From Perca fluviatilis (Eukaryota; Chordata; Actinopteri; Perciformes; Percidae), in contig NC_053126.1 of assembly GCF_010015445.1 (NCBI RefSeq), positions 20,464,669 to 20,528,668 of the forward strand: a stretch of 64,000 nt of DNA, in the 5' to 3' direction. The translations under genes were made by a program, and so were the position numbers. Positions 28,488 through 38,522 of the stretch are shown here, piece after piece (position 1 is the first letter of the stretch; each line of letters starts with the position of its first letter). Below the pieces are notes generated by a model. It had not been told where the DNA came from, made no database searches, and saw nothing but the letters and a program-made list of their open reading frames with translations.

Positions 28488-31400
28488 TATGCATTGTACA
28501 CTCCTACAGCAAAACATCCTATATAAAGCGTAGCGAGAGCAGTCCAGAGTCTTAAGGTTTTCTGGTTCTTGGGTTCGCTAATCTGCAGGGCTTTAAGGCC
28601 TTTCCCCAGCCTTCCACAACATGATTTTATAATTGCATCTCTATTCTTATAAAATAAGAAATGGAAATCAATTCCAGCGACTACTTTATATAGCCCATCG
28701 CGCAATCCTCTGAGGAGATACAGTATACTGTACAGCCCAGAGGATTTCTCTCCCTTGTTTGTCTCTGAAATAGAAGGCACCACTCACACAATGACAATAT
28801 TAAGAAAAACGTAGGTTGGTAATTATTTCTATGTCTCCCCTCTCTTACTGTGAGACTCTCCTTTCAGCTCTTTCACCACTTTTTATCACTTTCAGTCAAT
28901 TCTTTCATTCTCTCCATCCTCCTAAAGTATATTTTAGCTAGGATGTTCCACCAGGATGCGCTCTGAGGCTGTCATGGATGCCCTGCCAAGCTGCATTTCA
29001 ACTGCTTATGGTGGGACTCTGTATGACAGCTTCCATTGGTCTGTCTCTCCCTTCTTTCTGCTGTCACCCAGTAATCGTCCACAACAGTTCAGCAGGGCTC
29101 TTGTGTCCAAACACAGCAGTGCCAACGACTGGCTCAAATTTCAACAGGTTTCGTCGTCTAACAGGTGGTACAGAAAATTAGTACCAGGTACTATCCAAAA
29201 CCTTTGCAAATGGAAAACCAAAAAAGAGGGAGTCGAGTTTACTAGAGCCTTGACGTACTATGCAGTCGGAATGTGGCATAAACATGCTTTCACACCTAAC
29301 CGGTTTGGTTTGTTCAGGTTAAACCGAACTCTGATGCTTGTGCCCGGGAACTGAAATTAATTTAAGCTTTTATATGATGAGGTGGTGTCAAAGAAATAGT
29401 TTAGTTTTAACCATAGAAGATTTTGGGTGCATCTGGTTAGATTTTATGCCAGAGAGCTGTTCATTCACCCTATTTAAGATGCAGCTTGATGTACAAGTCA
29501 TCACAATAATCTTTTCACAAACTCTAACACACATAAACACACAGTTTCCATACAAGTTAAAATGCTTCCTCTGCCAGTAATGGCTGAGTATTATATGATG
29601 AAGTATGACTTGAAGAGGGTTGCAGCTCAACAGCTCCACCAACATTTCTATACAGGGACTGCACTGAAAGCATTCAGTCTAAAATGTGACTACTTAAGTT
29701 TTATTATTTGAGTTTTTAAACATTGTATGTGATGTCTAATATCTAAAGGTGTGGTTAGCCTAAACACATCTTTGTTCATGACTCATTTATTTTTTGTGTT
29801 CTGTACTCTGACAGAGCTGTTGCAAAAATGCTGTCTTTGTGAGAGAGTCTTTGAAGCGAAATAATAAGGTTAGACCACAAAGCCCTGGAGCAAAACAGAT
29901 GTATTTATTGTTTTTCACAGAGAGGGAGTGTAAAAAAGATGTGGGATTGGCAGAGAGGTCTTGGAATTTATACTGATTTTATTTCTTGCAGGAAAGGTGA
30001 AAAGAGGATCTCAAGTATAAAAAAAAATCCATGTGCCTCAGTCATTATTTTCGATGCAACGTTTTTTCTTTTCTTCTTTTAAAGGAACATAAATCCTGAT
30101 TATTTTTCTTCTAGATCTGCGTGCCATTGTTTAAAAAAAAAAAAAATCACATACAATCCAATTAGTATGAGTTCAAGTGTGCTGGTTTGTTGCACAGATG
30201 GAGACAGTCTGATTGAGATGCTGAGAGCCTACACACTCAGGAGAGATGAGGGAAGTTGATGTAGACATGTGTGATTGTACTTTATGCCTATGGGCTGTTC
30301 ACTTCCTCCTCAATGCTTATTACTGTGGAATAGCTCAGTCTGCCTTGCCTCCCTCCCTGCCTGCATGCATCATTAGACTGCCCAACATCTGAGTGTATTG
30401 TCCTTTTTTGTTGGAAAAAAAACACCCTAAAGAGAAGAAAGAATATAATGCATTTCTTTATGGATGCCATAAATACTTTTTATGCCTGCATGGTCTTTCC
30501 CAGGAGTGCTGTTTTACTGACTCCAGCAATCTGTGGTAGTGTGTGAAGCTCTCTCTCACTGCTGATACACTGAGCATAATTTTCTTCCCCATGGGGCCAT
30601 CACTCTGTCACATCCACTTCACACATATCTGACCAGGTGTCATCACTGATGCTGGACGCAGTGTTGAACCATCCACACTGCAGCGCTTACAACAAAGATC
30701 GACAGCCATTTCTGTCTTATCTCAGTGGTTTCAGATGCACCTGGCTGCCACTCAGCCTCACCATTGCAGCTGAAGGATTATGGTAATGCTACCAGGCTGT
30801 TTTGTTTAACAAGGTGTACATTGTGTAGTGGGAACTGCTTACAATTAAGCTTTGAATGAAAAAAAAAATGCAAACACCATGCAATTTGCAACTATTCCTT
30901 TTCCCTCTGGGCTCAGATGAAAGGAAAGTCAAGGGAATTAAGAGCACAGCATTGTGCAAAAAAAAAAGAAATTCCTGTTTTATATATTTTTACTTTCCTT
31001 GAGCTTCTTCTATTTGCATACAGTACATCTACAGTATGTAATACTTTGGTTGAAGTGTTCAACACTGTGGAGAGAAAACGGTGCTATCCAATTCAGCAGG
31101 GCGTCTTACAAGTTATAAAAGTTAATTATACTGAATGTTTATTTTCATTTAACTCGGTGCAATTCATATTGCTTTATTGGTGAAAGAAGGTGTGATTTAT
31201 TTACATCAGCTCCTACACTTGGGTTAGTTTTCAGGGAGTTATTATCATCAGAGAGGATCTGGTGTTGAGCTTACCTTTATGAGTTTGCATCTGATCTGAG
31301 CGGACACCATGTGGCTGTTCCGCAGGTTGCCCACACGGAACATGAGGCACAGTTTGCCGTCTCGCTGGGAAATCACTGCGTCCTGACTGAACATGAGCGT

Positions 31401-31940
31401 CTCTGCGCGTTTCTTAGGTTGGGACATTTTTATGAACATGCAGCCGATGAGAAAAGCGTCCACTATGGAGCCCATCAGCGACTGAAACAAGAAAAGGATG
31501 ATGCCCTCCGGGCACTTCTCTGTAATGTACCGGTAGCCGTAACCGATCGTGGCCTCAGTCTCGATGAAAAACAGAAAAGCTGAAGGGAAGTTATACACAT
31601 TGGCCACACAGGGGGTGTAGGACGCGTCGTGGCCGTGATTTAGGTCTCCTCTGATATAAGCGATGATCCACCACATAGATGCCATGACCAGCCAAGCGAT
31701 CGTGTACGTTAGGATGAAGATGAGCATGTTCCATCGCCACTTTAGGTCTACCAAAGTGGTGAAGAGGTCAGAGAAGTACCTGCTGGTCTCTCCACCGAGG
31801 TTTCCGTGCTGCACGTTGCAGCGACCGTTCTTGTCCACGAAGCGCTGGCGTTTCTTCTTAACCGGAGCAGAAAAAGTGGCTGCCCGATTTGTGTTCACTA
31901 CCTGGTAGTCTTCGCCAAATTTTCTACGAAGTGCCGCCAT
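17246..31940 (-). CDS. kcnj3: G-protein-activated inward-rectifier K+ channel GIRK1 (Kir3.1)
   Basis: Coding exons 31275-31940, 21391-21607 and 17246-17904 join with all GT-AG boundaries in phase to give 513 residues (human KCNJ3 has 501). GIRK1 is a plasma-membrane subunit that co-assembles with other Kir3 subunits and is opened by G-protein beta-gamma and PIP2 to slow heart rate and damp neurons. Visible: the N-terminus [15 protein letters not shown]; first membrane helix about 70-95; pore helix and filter TIGYG at 131-135; second helix about 147-172 with the rectification aspartate D161 (human D173); PIP2-type basic cluster QPKKRAE at 174-180; cytoplasmic beta-rich domain; and a long C-terminal tail. 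Phenylalanine 125, equal to human F137 in the pore helix, is the residue that marks GIRK1 against other GIRK subunits, which have serine there. The tail carries repeated LPxKLxR motifs and ends LRKMNADR. Teleosts may have kcnj3a and kcnj3b; I cannot tell which this is. Confidence 0.97.
17905..21390 (-). other. kcnj3: kcnj3 intron 2 (3.5 kb)
   Basis: Donor GTGAGG, acceptor TCCTGTAG. Pieces of a dispersed repeat with words such as GCATGTAAACATACTCATTG are found at about 19780-19900 and 20325-20540. No other gene recognised. Confidence 0.8.
19780..20540. repeat. Fragments of a dispersed repeat
   Basis: Two separated pieces (about 19780-19900 and 20325-20540) share the word CATGTAAACAYACTCATTG in the same orientation. 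The second piece is rich in ATTCGGAATA and CCGGAATAT words facing each other, as in the folded terminal regions of a MITE. Ends and class could not be fixed. Confidence 0.5.
21391..21607 (-). CDS. kcnj3: kcnj3 coding exon 2
   Basis: 217 nt, encoding the cytoplasmic segment that begins [14 protein letters not shown] and runs through [13 protein letters not shown] to [14 protein letters not shown]. The last glycine codon is split (phase 1) with the donor GTGAGG. Every step of this segment parallels mammalian GIRK1. The two exon boundaries frame the beta-sheet region that contacts G-protein beta-gamma in Kir3 structures; that role is known for the family, not shown here. Confidence 0.95.
22697..23223 (+). 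mobile_element. Nonautonomous DNA element with a helicase N-terminus remnant
   Basis: A 10-bp direct repeat AATTTCACTA flanks the element (22687-22696 and 23224-23233). The ends are weakly inverted: CTAGACGCAC near the left end and GTGGGTCTGG near the right. Inside, a short open frame at 22904-23065 (53 codons) begins [13 protein letters not shown] and continues [14 protein letters not shown], then [10 protein letters not shown] and stops. This matches the start of RecQ-type helicase frames found in fish repeats, stopping within what would be the Walker A region (PTGYGKS): the frame reads PIGYV. The rest of the helicase is missing, so this is an internally deleted copy. The superfamily was not identified. 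Confidence 0.72.
24165..24470 (+). repeat. Dispersed repeat, first copy of a pair
   Basis: Shares a long ordered set of words with 58987-59200: AAGGAGGTTATGTTTTT-like start, TTTGTCTGTCAGCAGG, CCAATTTTCATGAA, TGGGCCAA and GCGGATC. Both copies have the same orientation. The family is widespread in animal genomes; I could not name the class or fix the ends. Confidence 0.65.
24905..25230 (+). repeat. Dispersed repeat rich in TACTTTTACTT words
   Basis: Contains GTACTTGTACTTTACTTGAG, ACTTTTACTTAAGTAA, AATGCAGGACTTTTACTT and TTTTACAGTGTGGTATTAG in the order I know from an abundant teleost repeat. A middle portion (about 25015-25080) looks like a separate insertion. Related words recur at about 37040-37160 and 37695-37830. 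Confidence 0.55.
26385..26490 (+). repeat. Fragment of the 33.5-kb repeat family
   Basis: Shares GTTGAAACTGTTT(T)AGAGA and GTTGATTCAA with the larger copy at 33482-34019, same orientation. Confidence 0.5.
28393..28485. repeat. (GT)n microsatellite in kcnj3 intron 1
   Basis: About 46 uninterrupted GT units on the plus strand, so the kcnj3 transcript would carry a CA-rich run here. Confidence 0.98.
31275..31940 (-). CDS. kcnj3: kcnj3 coding exon 1 (pore-forming core)
   Basis: Encodes residues 1-222: cytoplasmic N-terminus, both membrane helices, the pore loop with TIGYG, and the start of the C-terminal domain up to AQIRCKLIK. The exon ends AAG followed by the donor GTAAGC, phase 0. The start codon is chosen because it aligns with the mammalian start MSALRRKFG; its context is only moderate (C at -3, G at +4). 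Confidence 0.96.
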
Positions 31941-31950
31941 TTGAGCTCTC

Positions 31951-32023
31951 CTGAAGTAAAAGGAAAACGACTTGCTGTTTAATCCATGTTTTGGGTTGTT
32001 TGAGCCTCCAAATCACTGGTTAC
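31951..32023 (-). other. kcnj3: Possible 73-nt intron in the kcnj3 5' leader
   Basis: On the minus strand, CTGCAG followed by GTAACC at 32023 could be a donor. TTTTCCTTTTACTTCAG ending at 31951, ten nucleotides before the coding ATG, is a strong-looking acceptor with a polypyrimidine tract. A branch-like TTAAAC lies between. If used, the ATG at 32046-32044 (context GGCCATGG) joins in frame with the kcnj3 start. If not, it opens an 8-codon uORF ending TAA. No transcript is available to decide. Confidence 0.4.
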
Positions 32024-32132
32024 CTGCAGTGCGTAAAATGCGCCATGGCCACTTTAGCGCGTGTAAATCCTAGGAATAAAACAAAACCAAATCAAGCGTA
32101 TTTCAGTTCTTTTTAAAGCACTTATATTATCC

Positions 32133-32134
<2 letters not shown>

Positions 32135-32162
<28 letters not shown>
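32135..32162. repeat. (TAA)n microsatellite
   Basis: About nine TAA units upstream of kcnj3. Confidence 0.95.
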
Positions 32163-32163
<1 letters not shown>

Positions 32164-32327
32164 TATCAAATTCTTCTAGGTATTTTACACGACATCAGAA
32201 GATAGGTGACTGTAGCTGTGCGCTCTGCTCAGTCTCCACTAACTGCCTGGCATGATGCTCGCCAGCAGAGCAAAATACGAGGAGCTGTCTACCATTCACA
32301 GCTTCTGGTGGGCTGTAGAGGATGAAG

Positions 32328-32330
<3 letters not shown>

Positions 32331-32361
<31 letters not shown>
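32331..32361. repeat. (GT)n microsatellite
   Basis: About 15 GT units, about 390 nt upstream of the kcnj3 start codon, so near or within its promoter. Confidence 0.95.
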
Positions 32362-32362
<1 letters not shown>

Positions 32363-33481
32363 AGATGCAAGGAGAGGGAGGGAAGTGGGCAGGGAAAGAG
32401 GAGGGAAGAGTTACACAAGACTGCATTCGTGTGTTAAAAAACAAGAGAGAGAGAGGTGGACAATTGGACGACTATATTTATATATTAATTCATTGGTTGA
32501 TTCATGTGTTCATTCATTCCTCATAAGTGCTTATATTGTGTTTACATTTTAGCAGATTCTCTGTATGATTAACAGCATGGAGGGTCACACAGAGACTGCA
32601 GGATCTTTGGGCTTTCAAGTTAAACTGTGCCATCTACTGGAAGGACGATCAATGTGCATATTAGATCTAATACAGGGCAATATTGGGGGCAACAACCAAT
32701 TGCTTTAAGTGCAGATAGGCTATAGTAATGCTTTGTGCCTCTGTTAACCTGTGCCATAGCATTAAAGCTTATTAACAATCTACTAGCAACGGGAACTGTT
32801 TTCAGTACTTTCCAAAAATCTTGTTGTTTTTTGGACTTCTTGCTAATAACTTAAATGTTCCACTCACTGTCCAAAGGCTTTGCACATTTTAGGTCCGACA
32901 TTAAATCTGTGCTTCTCCTCTTTCCTGTGAAGCCTTCTTATTGATTTAGACATTGGATGGCTAGAGGAGGATTTCCTGTACATGTATCCTCCCAAAGGAC
33001 AGTCCAAAAAAGGATGCTAGGCCCTCTCTTTACCCTCATTTTAATCAGACAGAACACAAATGTCTGCATTGCATATAAGTACTACTAATATTAACTAATG
33101 CATATTTATAGTTTCAATCACACAGGTGGGATGAAGAAGCCCTTGACTGATTTAATCAACTGAGTATTTCTGGCATGAAAGAGGCCTGTGCTCTTTAAAA
33201 AGAAAACAAGATCCGCAATTAGGTCATTACATCATTTATTATTTTGAGCACTTAATCAATAATGGACAGATTTTGGATCCTGGTTTTCAAGAGTGTCAGC
33301 CTCTATGTACTTTTATTAGTTGCTGTTTTGGGGCGACAACACACCAGAAAACATTTAATAAAGTAACAGGTATAAAGTGTAATTTTATAGACAATTTGAA
33401 AACTCACAAATAAAAATAGAGACTGCAGCTTATGAATGAAGTGCACCTTTAGTGACTCTGAAGAAGCAATAGTCATAACTC
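32362..33481. other. Intergenic sequence between kcnj3 and znf281
   Basis: No exon recognised. The part nearest kcnj3 presumably holds its promoter, but no TATA box or other core element could be assigned. Confidence 0.4.
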
Positions 33482-34019
33482 ACACTCATTTTATTAGGTA
33501 CTCCTAGCTACAAGTAATGCAGTCTAACAGTCGTGCAGTAAATCCTCCCTTCATGAAGGTTAAAATGTTCAGTGTGTGTTGAAACTGTTTAGAGAGATGT
33601 TGATTCAACTTTATAAGGATGTAGTTTGTAGTGGTATTGAACAGCAATATACATAGAGGTGTCTCTGTTAGTTAGTTAGCCTACCCTCACAGATATAAAT
33701 AGGGTGGGCAGAATAATAACAAAAAATCCCTGCATTATTTTCAGGTCATAAATGAAAGAGGAGGATGTCTCCCAAAAAGACAGCAGCTTTAGACAGGATA
33801 GGATGAGAAAAAAAAGTGCTATAGACCTTTGGGTATTTCCAGCTCATTTTGGAATAGTTCATACAATAAATACAGAATAATCTAGTCATGTATTTGCCTG
33901 GTGTGTTATTTAAGTGTATCCCCTTTCAGTTACACTGTAAGACAGACCTGATATTTCACCATACCAGCAGTTTACCAGTGTATATAGGCCCTTACTGTAT
34001 ATAACACCTAATAAGTGGG
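33482..34019 (+). repeat. DNA-element-like dispersed repeat
   Basis: Near its ends are short inverted words: CATTTTATTAGGTACTCC on the left and CACCTAATAAGTGGGAG on the right, sharing an inverted TTATTAGGT core. The interior words CTTCATGAAGGTTAAAATG, GTTGATTCAACTTTAT and GGTGTCTCTGTTAGTTAG follow the order of an abundant teleost repeat I know. No target-site duplication was seen. A fragment lies at 26385-26490. Confidence 0.6.
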
Positions 34020-35080
34020 AGTAGTATTGACCTACTTTCTGATTTGTAGCATATGCCATCAGAATTCAACTATCAACACATCAAATAGAATCACCCAAAT
34101 ATTACAGCACAATTCTCCCCATTGCACAGGTTTATAATAACTGACAAGGAATTTCTATCCCAGTAGGGGGAACTCACACACGGCTGTGATCCTTCTGACA
34201 ATTGAGGATTAGAGTGTAGACGGCCAGGATTGCCATCTGTTATGTGTAGGCATCAGGCTTTCCCAGTGAGAGGAATCTAAGTCAACACAAGCACAGGCAA
34301 CCACCAAGCCTTGGCTCGCAATTGTTCACAGTTTTCTTGGCCTCCATGTTAGATGAGGAAGGTAATTCAGCTTTTTCACATCCAAATGATTTGTGGTGTG
34401 AGGTTGGGATGGATTCAGGGGAGGAGGGAGTGAAAACAAAGACATGCTGCACAGGCTGAATTATTAATGAGGAGTTAGAATTGATAACCATCTGCTTTAT
34501 ATGATACACAAATTGCCACAGATTCCAGACATGAATGTTCATCATCCTTCTAACCTAACTGTGGTCTGATGCAGGTCTGTCTGTCCCCTTTCCAATGAAG
34601 GCAGATTACTTCATTTAAAGTGGAGTCAGTGGCATATGATGTGACTCATAGTGCAGGAGTAGTAGTGTCTCTGACCCTAATGTCCCCAACCCGCAGCTGA
34701 TAGTAGGGACTGATGGAAAGTTGAGCTACAGGGTGACATTTTCTAACCTTAGCTGAGATTGACATATAAGACTCAGAACAGGACATTGAAGTAACACCAC
34801 ACTTACAGGATGTCCTGTCTTTGTGTCTGTGTATGTGCTTTTGTGTTTTTGCTCAAGCTTGACAGGATTTTACTAAAAGTCTGAACTCAGTAACAAAACA
34901 AAAATATGCTGAAAGCAGCCCTGTGCTCTTTTACAGCTATAATGAATGTTCTTTAGGTCAACAATGGATCACACTACTACTACAACATGGATCTAGTGTA
35001 TGTGAAAAGGGGTCAACTTGTAGTGATAAACTGACAGATAATCATCAAATCTTAGCATCTTTTAGCACATTAGCCTGCAA
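34020..35080. other. Intergenic sequence, nothing recognised
   Basis: No exon, repeat or RNA gene that I can support. Confidence 0.4.
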
Positions 35081-35084
35081 TTTT

Positions 35085-35350
35085 GCTGTTTTGGGAGGAG
35101 CTAGAGCAGTTGGTGGTTCGATCCTTGGCTCCTGCAGTCTGAAGTGTCCTTCAGCATGATACTGAACCCCAAATTGCTGTGAATGTGTGTGAATGTTTAT
35201 CTGATGAGCAGGTGGCACCTTGTATGGTAGCCTCGGCCACCAGTGTATGAATGTGTGTGTGAATGGGGTGTATGGTGCCTGAAGTGTAAAGCGAGAGTGG
35301 TCACTAAGACTAGAAAAAGTGCTGTATAAATGCAGTCCATTTACCATAGG
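35085..35350 (+). mobile_element. tRNA-derived SINE, 5'-truncated
   Basis: Carries a tRNA B-box-like GGTTCGATCC at about 35114, followed by a body with words GATACTGAACCCCAAATTGC, GATGAGCAGGTGGCACCTTG, CACCAGTGTATGAATGTGTG and the tail GTATAAATGCAGTCCATTTA. This order is that of a SINE very common in fish genomes (recognised from memory). The A box region is degraded or missing. Confidence 0.75.
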
Positions 35351-35394
35351 TTGCAGCCGGCAGATGTTTTCAGTCAAACACACTGTGCACTACC

Positions 35395-35830
35395 TGCTCT
35401 GCACTAAACAGCAGACCAGTGTTATAGTCAAGTCACCAACTGTCAAGTCTGAGTTAAGTCTCGATTCCCCAGTATTCAAGTCCGAGTCTGAGTCACCAAA
35501 AAAGAGTCAAGTCACCATTACCTGAGTCAAAGTAGAGTCACAAGTCCAGAGAAAAGTGACTCATGTCAGACTTGAGTCTGAGTCCAGTTCTCCATAACTG
35601 CCTATTACACATAAAAGTAGTCAGAAACTTCATCCAACTTCCAACTCCTATTTCATGAATGGTTGAGTCCGATTTCATAAATCTCGAGTCCGATTTCATA
35701 AATCTCGAGTCCGATTTCATAAATCTCGAGTCCGATTTCATAAATCTCGAGTCCAAGTCATAAGTGTGAGAGTCTAAGTTGAGTCACGCGTCCAGAGAAT
35801 AGCGAATAAAGTCTGAATCCAGGACTGGAG
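35395..35830. repeat. Dispersed repeat containing a 21-bp minisatellite
   Basis: The region is dense in GAGTC/AAGTC words. At 35665-35748 there are four perfect copies of a 21-bp unit (GAGTCCGATTTCATAAATCT plus C), with a partial fifth copy after them. The surrounding AGTC-rich sequence resembles a dispersed teleost repeat; the minisatellite is a local expansion within it. Confidence 0.8.
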
Positions 35831-36314
35831 TACTCCATCACTGCGGCAGACAGACACAGTTAGAGACTGGTGAACAGAGTAGTATGTTCCTGCAATAAAG
35901 GAAGCTGCAGGACCTTATTTCTAGGATCCTAGTTTTTCGGGTACATCCTAGAATGTAGTTACCTAACCCTGTTTATTAACTAACCTAACCCTAACCCGTT
36001 TCTTAGTTACATTGTAATTGTAAGATGGTAAACTTTATTAACGTGGAACTCCAATTTGAATCACTCCAATTCTAATCACTGATTTTAATCTTTACTCAGT
36101 TCATCAGTCGACCATCATACATATTTAAACACTCCAAGATGAGAGTGATTTCAAAGATATCAGTGTCAGCTGTGTGGGTTATCATCAGGGATGTATTAAA
36201 GGAGGAGGGACATCAAAAATGCACTCGCTGCCCTTTTTTTCGCATTACTCCACTGTCCACTGCTTTCTGAATTAATTGGTTCATTAGAAAAGGCAAATGG
36301 AGTGGGGGTGCAAT

Positions 36315-36670
36315 AGGGCAGGGCAATATGGAGAAAATCCAATATCACAATATTTTTGACCAAATACCATGATATCGATACCGCACCAATATTGTAGTGT
36401 TGACTGTTAGTGCTTTCACAAAATATTTACACAATGAGATTTTTGATAAATAATCATCAGTAATGTGGATATAATGACTAAGTGGGTAAAGGCAAATAAT
36501 AGAGCAGTTACAACAGTCTGGTAAGTTCAGAAAATGACAACCTTACTGTAATGCAGCCTTTAAAACCAAGAAAAGACAGCACTTATGCAATATTACGATA
36601 TCTAAAATCTAAGACGATATCTAGTCTCATATCACGATATCGATATAATATCGATATATTGCCAAGCTCT
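36315..36670. mobile_element. hAT-like MITE
   Basis: Ends are imperfect inverted repeats: AGGGCAGGGCAATAT on the left, and ATATTGCCAAGCTCT on the right (inverse AGAGCTTGGCAATAT). The flanking 8-mers GGTGCAAT (36307-36314) and GGTACAAG (36671-36678) match at 6 of 8 positions, consistent with a decayed 8-bp duplication. The interior is AT-rich with repeated GATATCGATA words and no coding capacity. Confidence 0.65.
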
Positions 36671-37039
36671 GGTACAAGGGCTGACTCTGATGTGCTCATA
36701 GATGTATACATACTTATTTACCCTGCAGATGTAAGAGTTTCACTTCTGAATACATATGCTCATCTGAATGATCATCTGAGACTCGCTGATTTAAACAATT
36801 CAGCCATTTGAATTTCAGGGATCTTTATTCACTACTGCTATTCAAGGGGATTTTCTTTCCTCCTTTCATTAATGACTGAAATGACACGGCATTACTTATT
36901 GAAAGTGAACAAACGACAAAATCATAGAAGTTATTTTTCTTCCTTAATTATTACTTAACTAAACACTTAACCAAAACAAGGCAGTGACAAAAGAAAGCCA
37001 AGATTATGCAAAAACACTATACTGGATGTGATCTGCAAC

Positions 37040-37850
37040 TTGTGCTTGGTGGTGCAATTAAGTAATTAACTTAAGTATTATACTAAGGTCAAATGTATTG
37101 ATAATTTTGTACTTTTGTGTTATTTCATTACATTTCAGAGTAGTTTTAACTCCTCTACATTTTAACACCTATGCTTAGTCTCCAGGTAATATTTTAAATT
37201 AAAAAAACAATATGATCACCTTAGACCTATATATTATCTCATATATTATATAAATCTATACAGCATATGCTCTGCAACGTGATATCATGACTTCGCGTAA
37301 ACATACACGCCACTTTCTAAAGCCAAGTGGCATGTTATCTGCATGCATTTTGAGCGCTGTATACAGTGGACAGGTTGGGTTTAGGAAAAGAAGAATCGTT
37401 TGGGTTTAGGAAAAGAAGAAAGTGACGGTTGAGTTTAGGAAACGTGACGTGGAAACTTGATAACACGCCAATAATGGCATACAAATTGGCGTGTCATACA
37501 TACGCCACTTCATGAGATCAGACTACACACTGTACTACTGTGGAAACTATCAAATTTGCTTTGTCTCAACCAGCTACAACATGAAAATGCTGCTTACATC
37601 TTAATACATAAACAATATGACCCAGGGTTGCAATGACATAATGTGATGTATGAAATATTATAGGCTACCCCTCTGAAAGAAGTCATTCTGCGTGAATGAG
37701 TTACTTTTAGAGCTACTTTTACTTTTGATAATTTAAGAAAATATAGCCTAGCTGATTGTGTGTAATTTGTACTGTAGTTTTTACTATGTGCTTTTACTTA
37801 GCCTAGCAACATTTTGGAATTATTTTCACTTTTAACAGAGTTTTTAACAT
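37040..37850 (+). repeat. TACTTTTACTT-type repeat interrupted by a second repeat
   Basis: The outer parts (about 37040-37160 and 37695-37830) carry TACTTTTGTGTTATTTCATT and CTACTTTTACTTTTGATAA words like the copy at 24905-25230. The inner part, about 37275-37530, has inverted words (TACACGCCAC near 37305 and GTGTCATACATACGCCAC near 37490) and tandem TTGGGTTTAGGAAAAGAAGA words at 37375-37440. This suggests one repeat inserted into another; boundaries are approximate. Confidence 0.45.
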
Positions 37851-38339
37851 ATAACGTATATCAGTTAGATAAAAGTAGGCTAATAAATAAGCAGTGTTTG
37901 TTCTTCCTGCAATTGTTATTATTAATTATTTATTTTCTGATTTAGAACTCTAAATTATTGTGGCATTTCACAGCGAATTGGTTATTTTTTTCACCACGAC
38001 TAATCCTGAAAAATCTACTGAAATGTAAGGCGTGTTTACACAAATAAAAGATTATACTATATTATATTAGAATCTGAAAATTTAAGGTCTGTTAAGATTT
38101 TTGCAGTAGCTTTCTGTCTCCCCATACACTGCGAGCATTACATCTCAAACTTTGAGTAAAATGTAAGAATTACTTAAAATGCACGAATTATTAGACCATT
38201 GAATAACTATAAAATAGTGTAATAAAAAGTAAAATATTTATATATTTTTATAAAATAAAAATATATGGTTTGCTAAACAGATGATATAAATAGATTAATA
38301 AATGCCATTGATAATAAAAAAAATATGATTTATTTATTG

Positions 38340-38522
38340 TAGTTTTATTTTTCCGTCTCAGTCGTGCATGGTCTCAGTGCTCAGGACCCAGAATCCTCTG
38401 CGCTAAGGCAAGATGGAAGAACCCAGCAGCTGCGGGAGAACAATGTTTTGGCTCTAGACATTGAAACGGACAGCTGAGGGTGAACTACGCGAGCCAAAAC
38501 AGCAGGTCATGGTCCTGCACCG
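38340..38522 (+). promoter_or_regulatory. znf281: Probable znf281 promoter/noncoding first exon
   Basis: A GC-richer block follows AT-rich sequence and ends in a strong donor, CACCG followed by GTAAGC at 38523. No long frame is present, so this fits a 5' UTR exon joined to the ATG-bearing exon at 41373. Two short upstream frames lie inside: 38368-38406 (12 codons plus stop) and 38413-38457 (14 codons plus stop). The transcription start is not known, so one or both may be outside the mRNA. The assignment to znf281 is inferred from position and orientation. Confidence 0.55.

Larger units (their letters stand above)
21608..31274 (-). other. kcnj3: kcnj3 intron 1 (9.7 kb)
   Basis: Donor GTAAGC at 31274 and acceptor TTTCAG before 21607. 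It contains a helicase-remnant transposon (22697-23223), dispersed repeats near 24170-24470, 24905-25230 and 26385-26490, and a long GT microsatellite (28393-28485). No other gene was recognised inside; the frames at 25409-25840 and 28956-29354 have no domain or conserved motif. Confidence 0.85.

Noticed and set aside
31311..31908. Plus-strand frames opposite kcnj3 exon 1
   Set aside because: Antisense shadows of a conserved channel exon.
35964..36000. Interstitial telomeric repeat
   Set aside because: Only about two CCCTAA words and degenerate neighbours; too short to claim.
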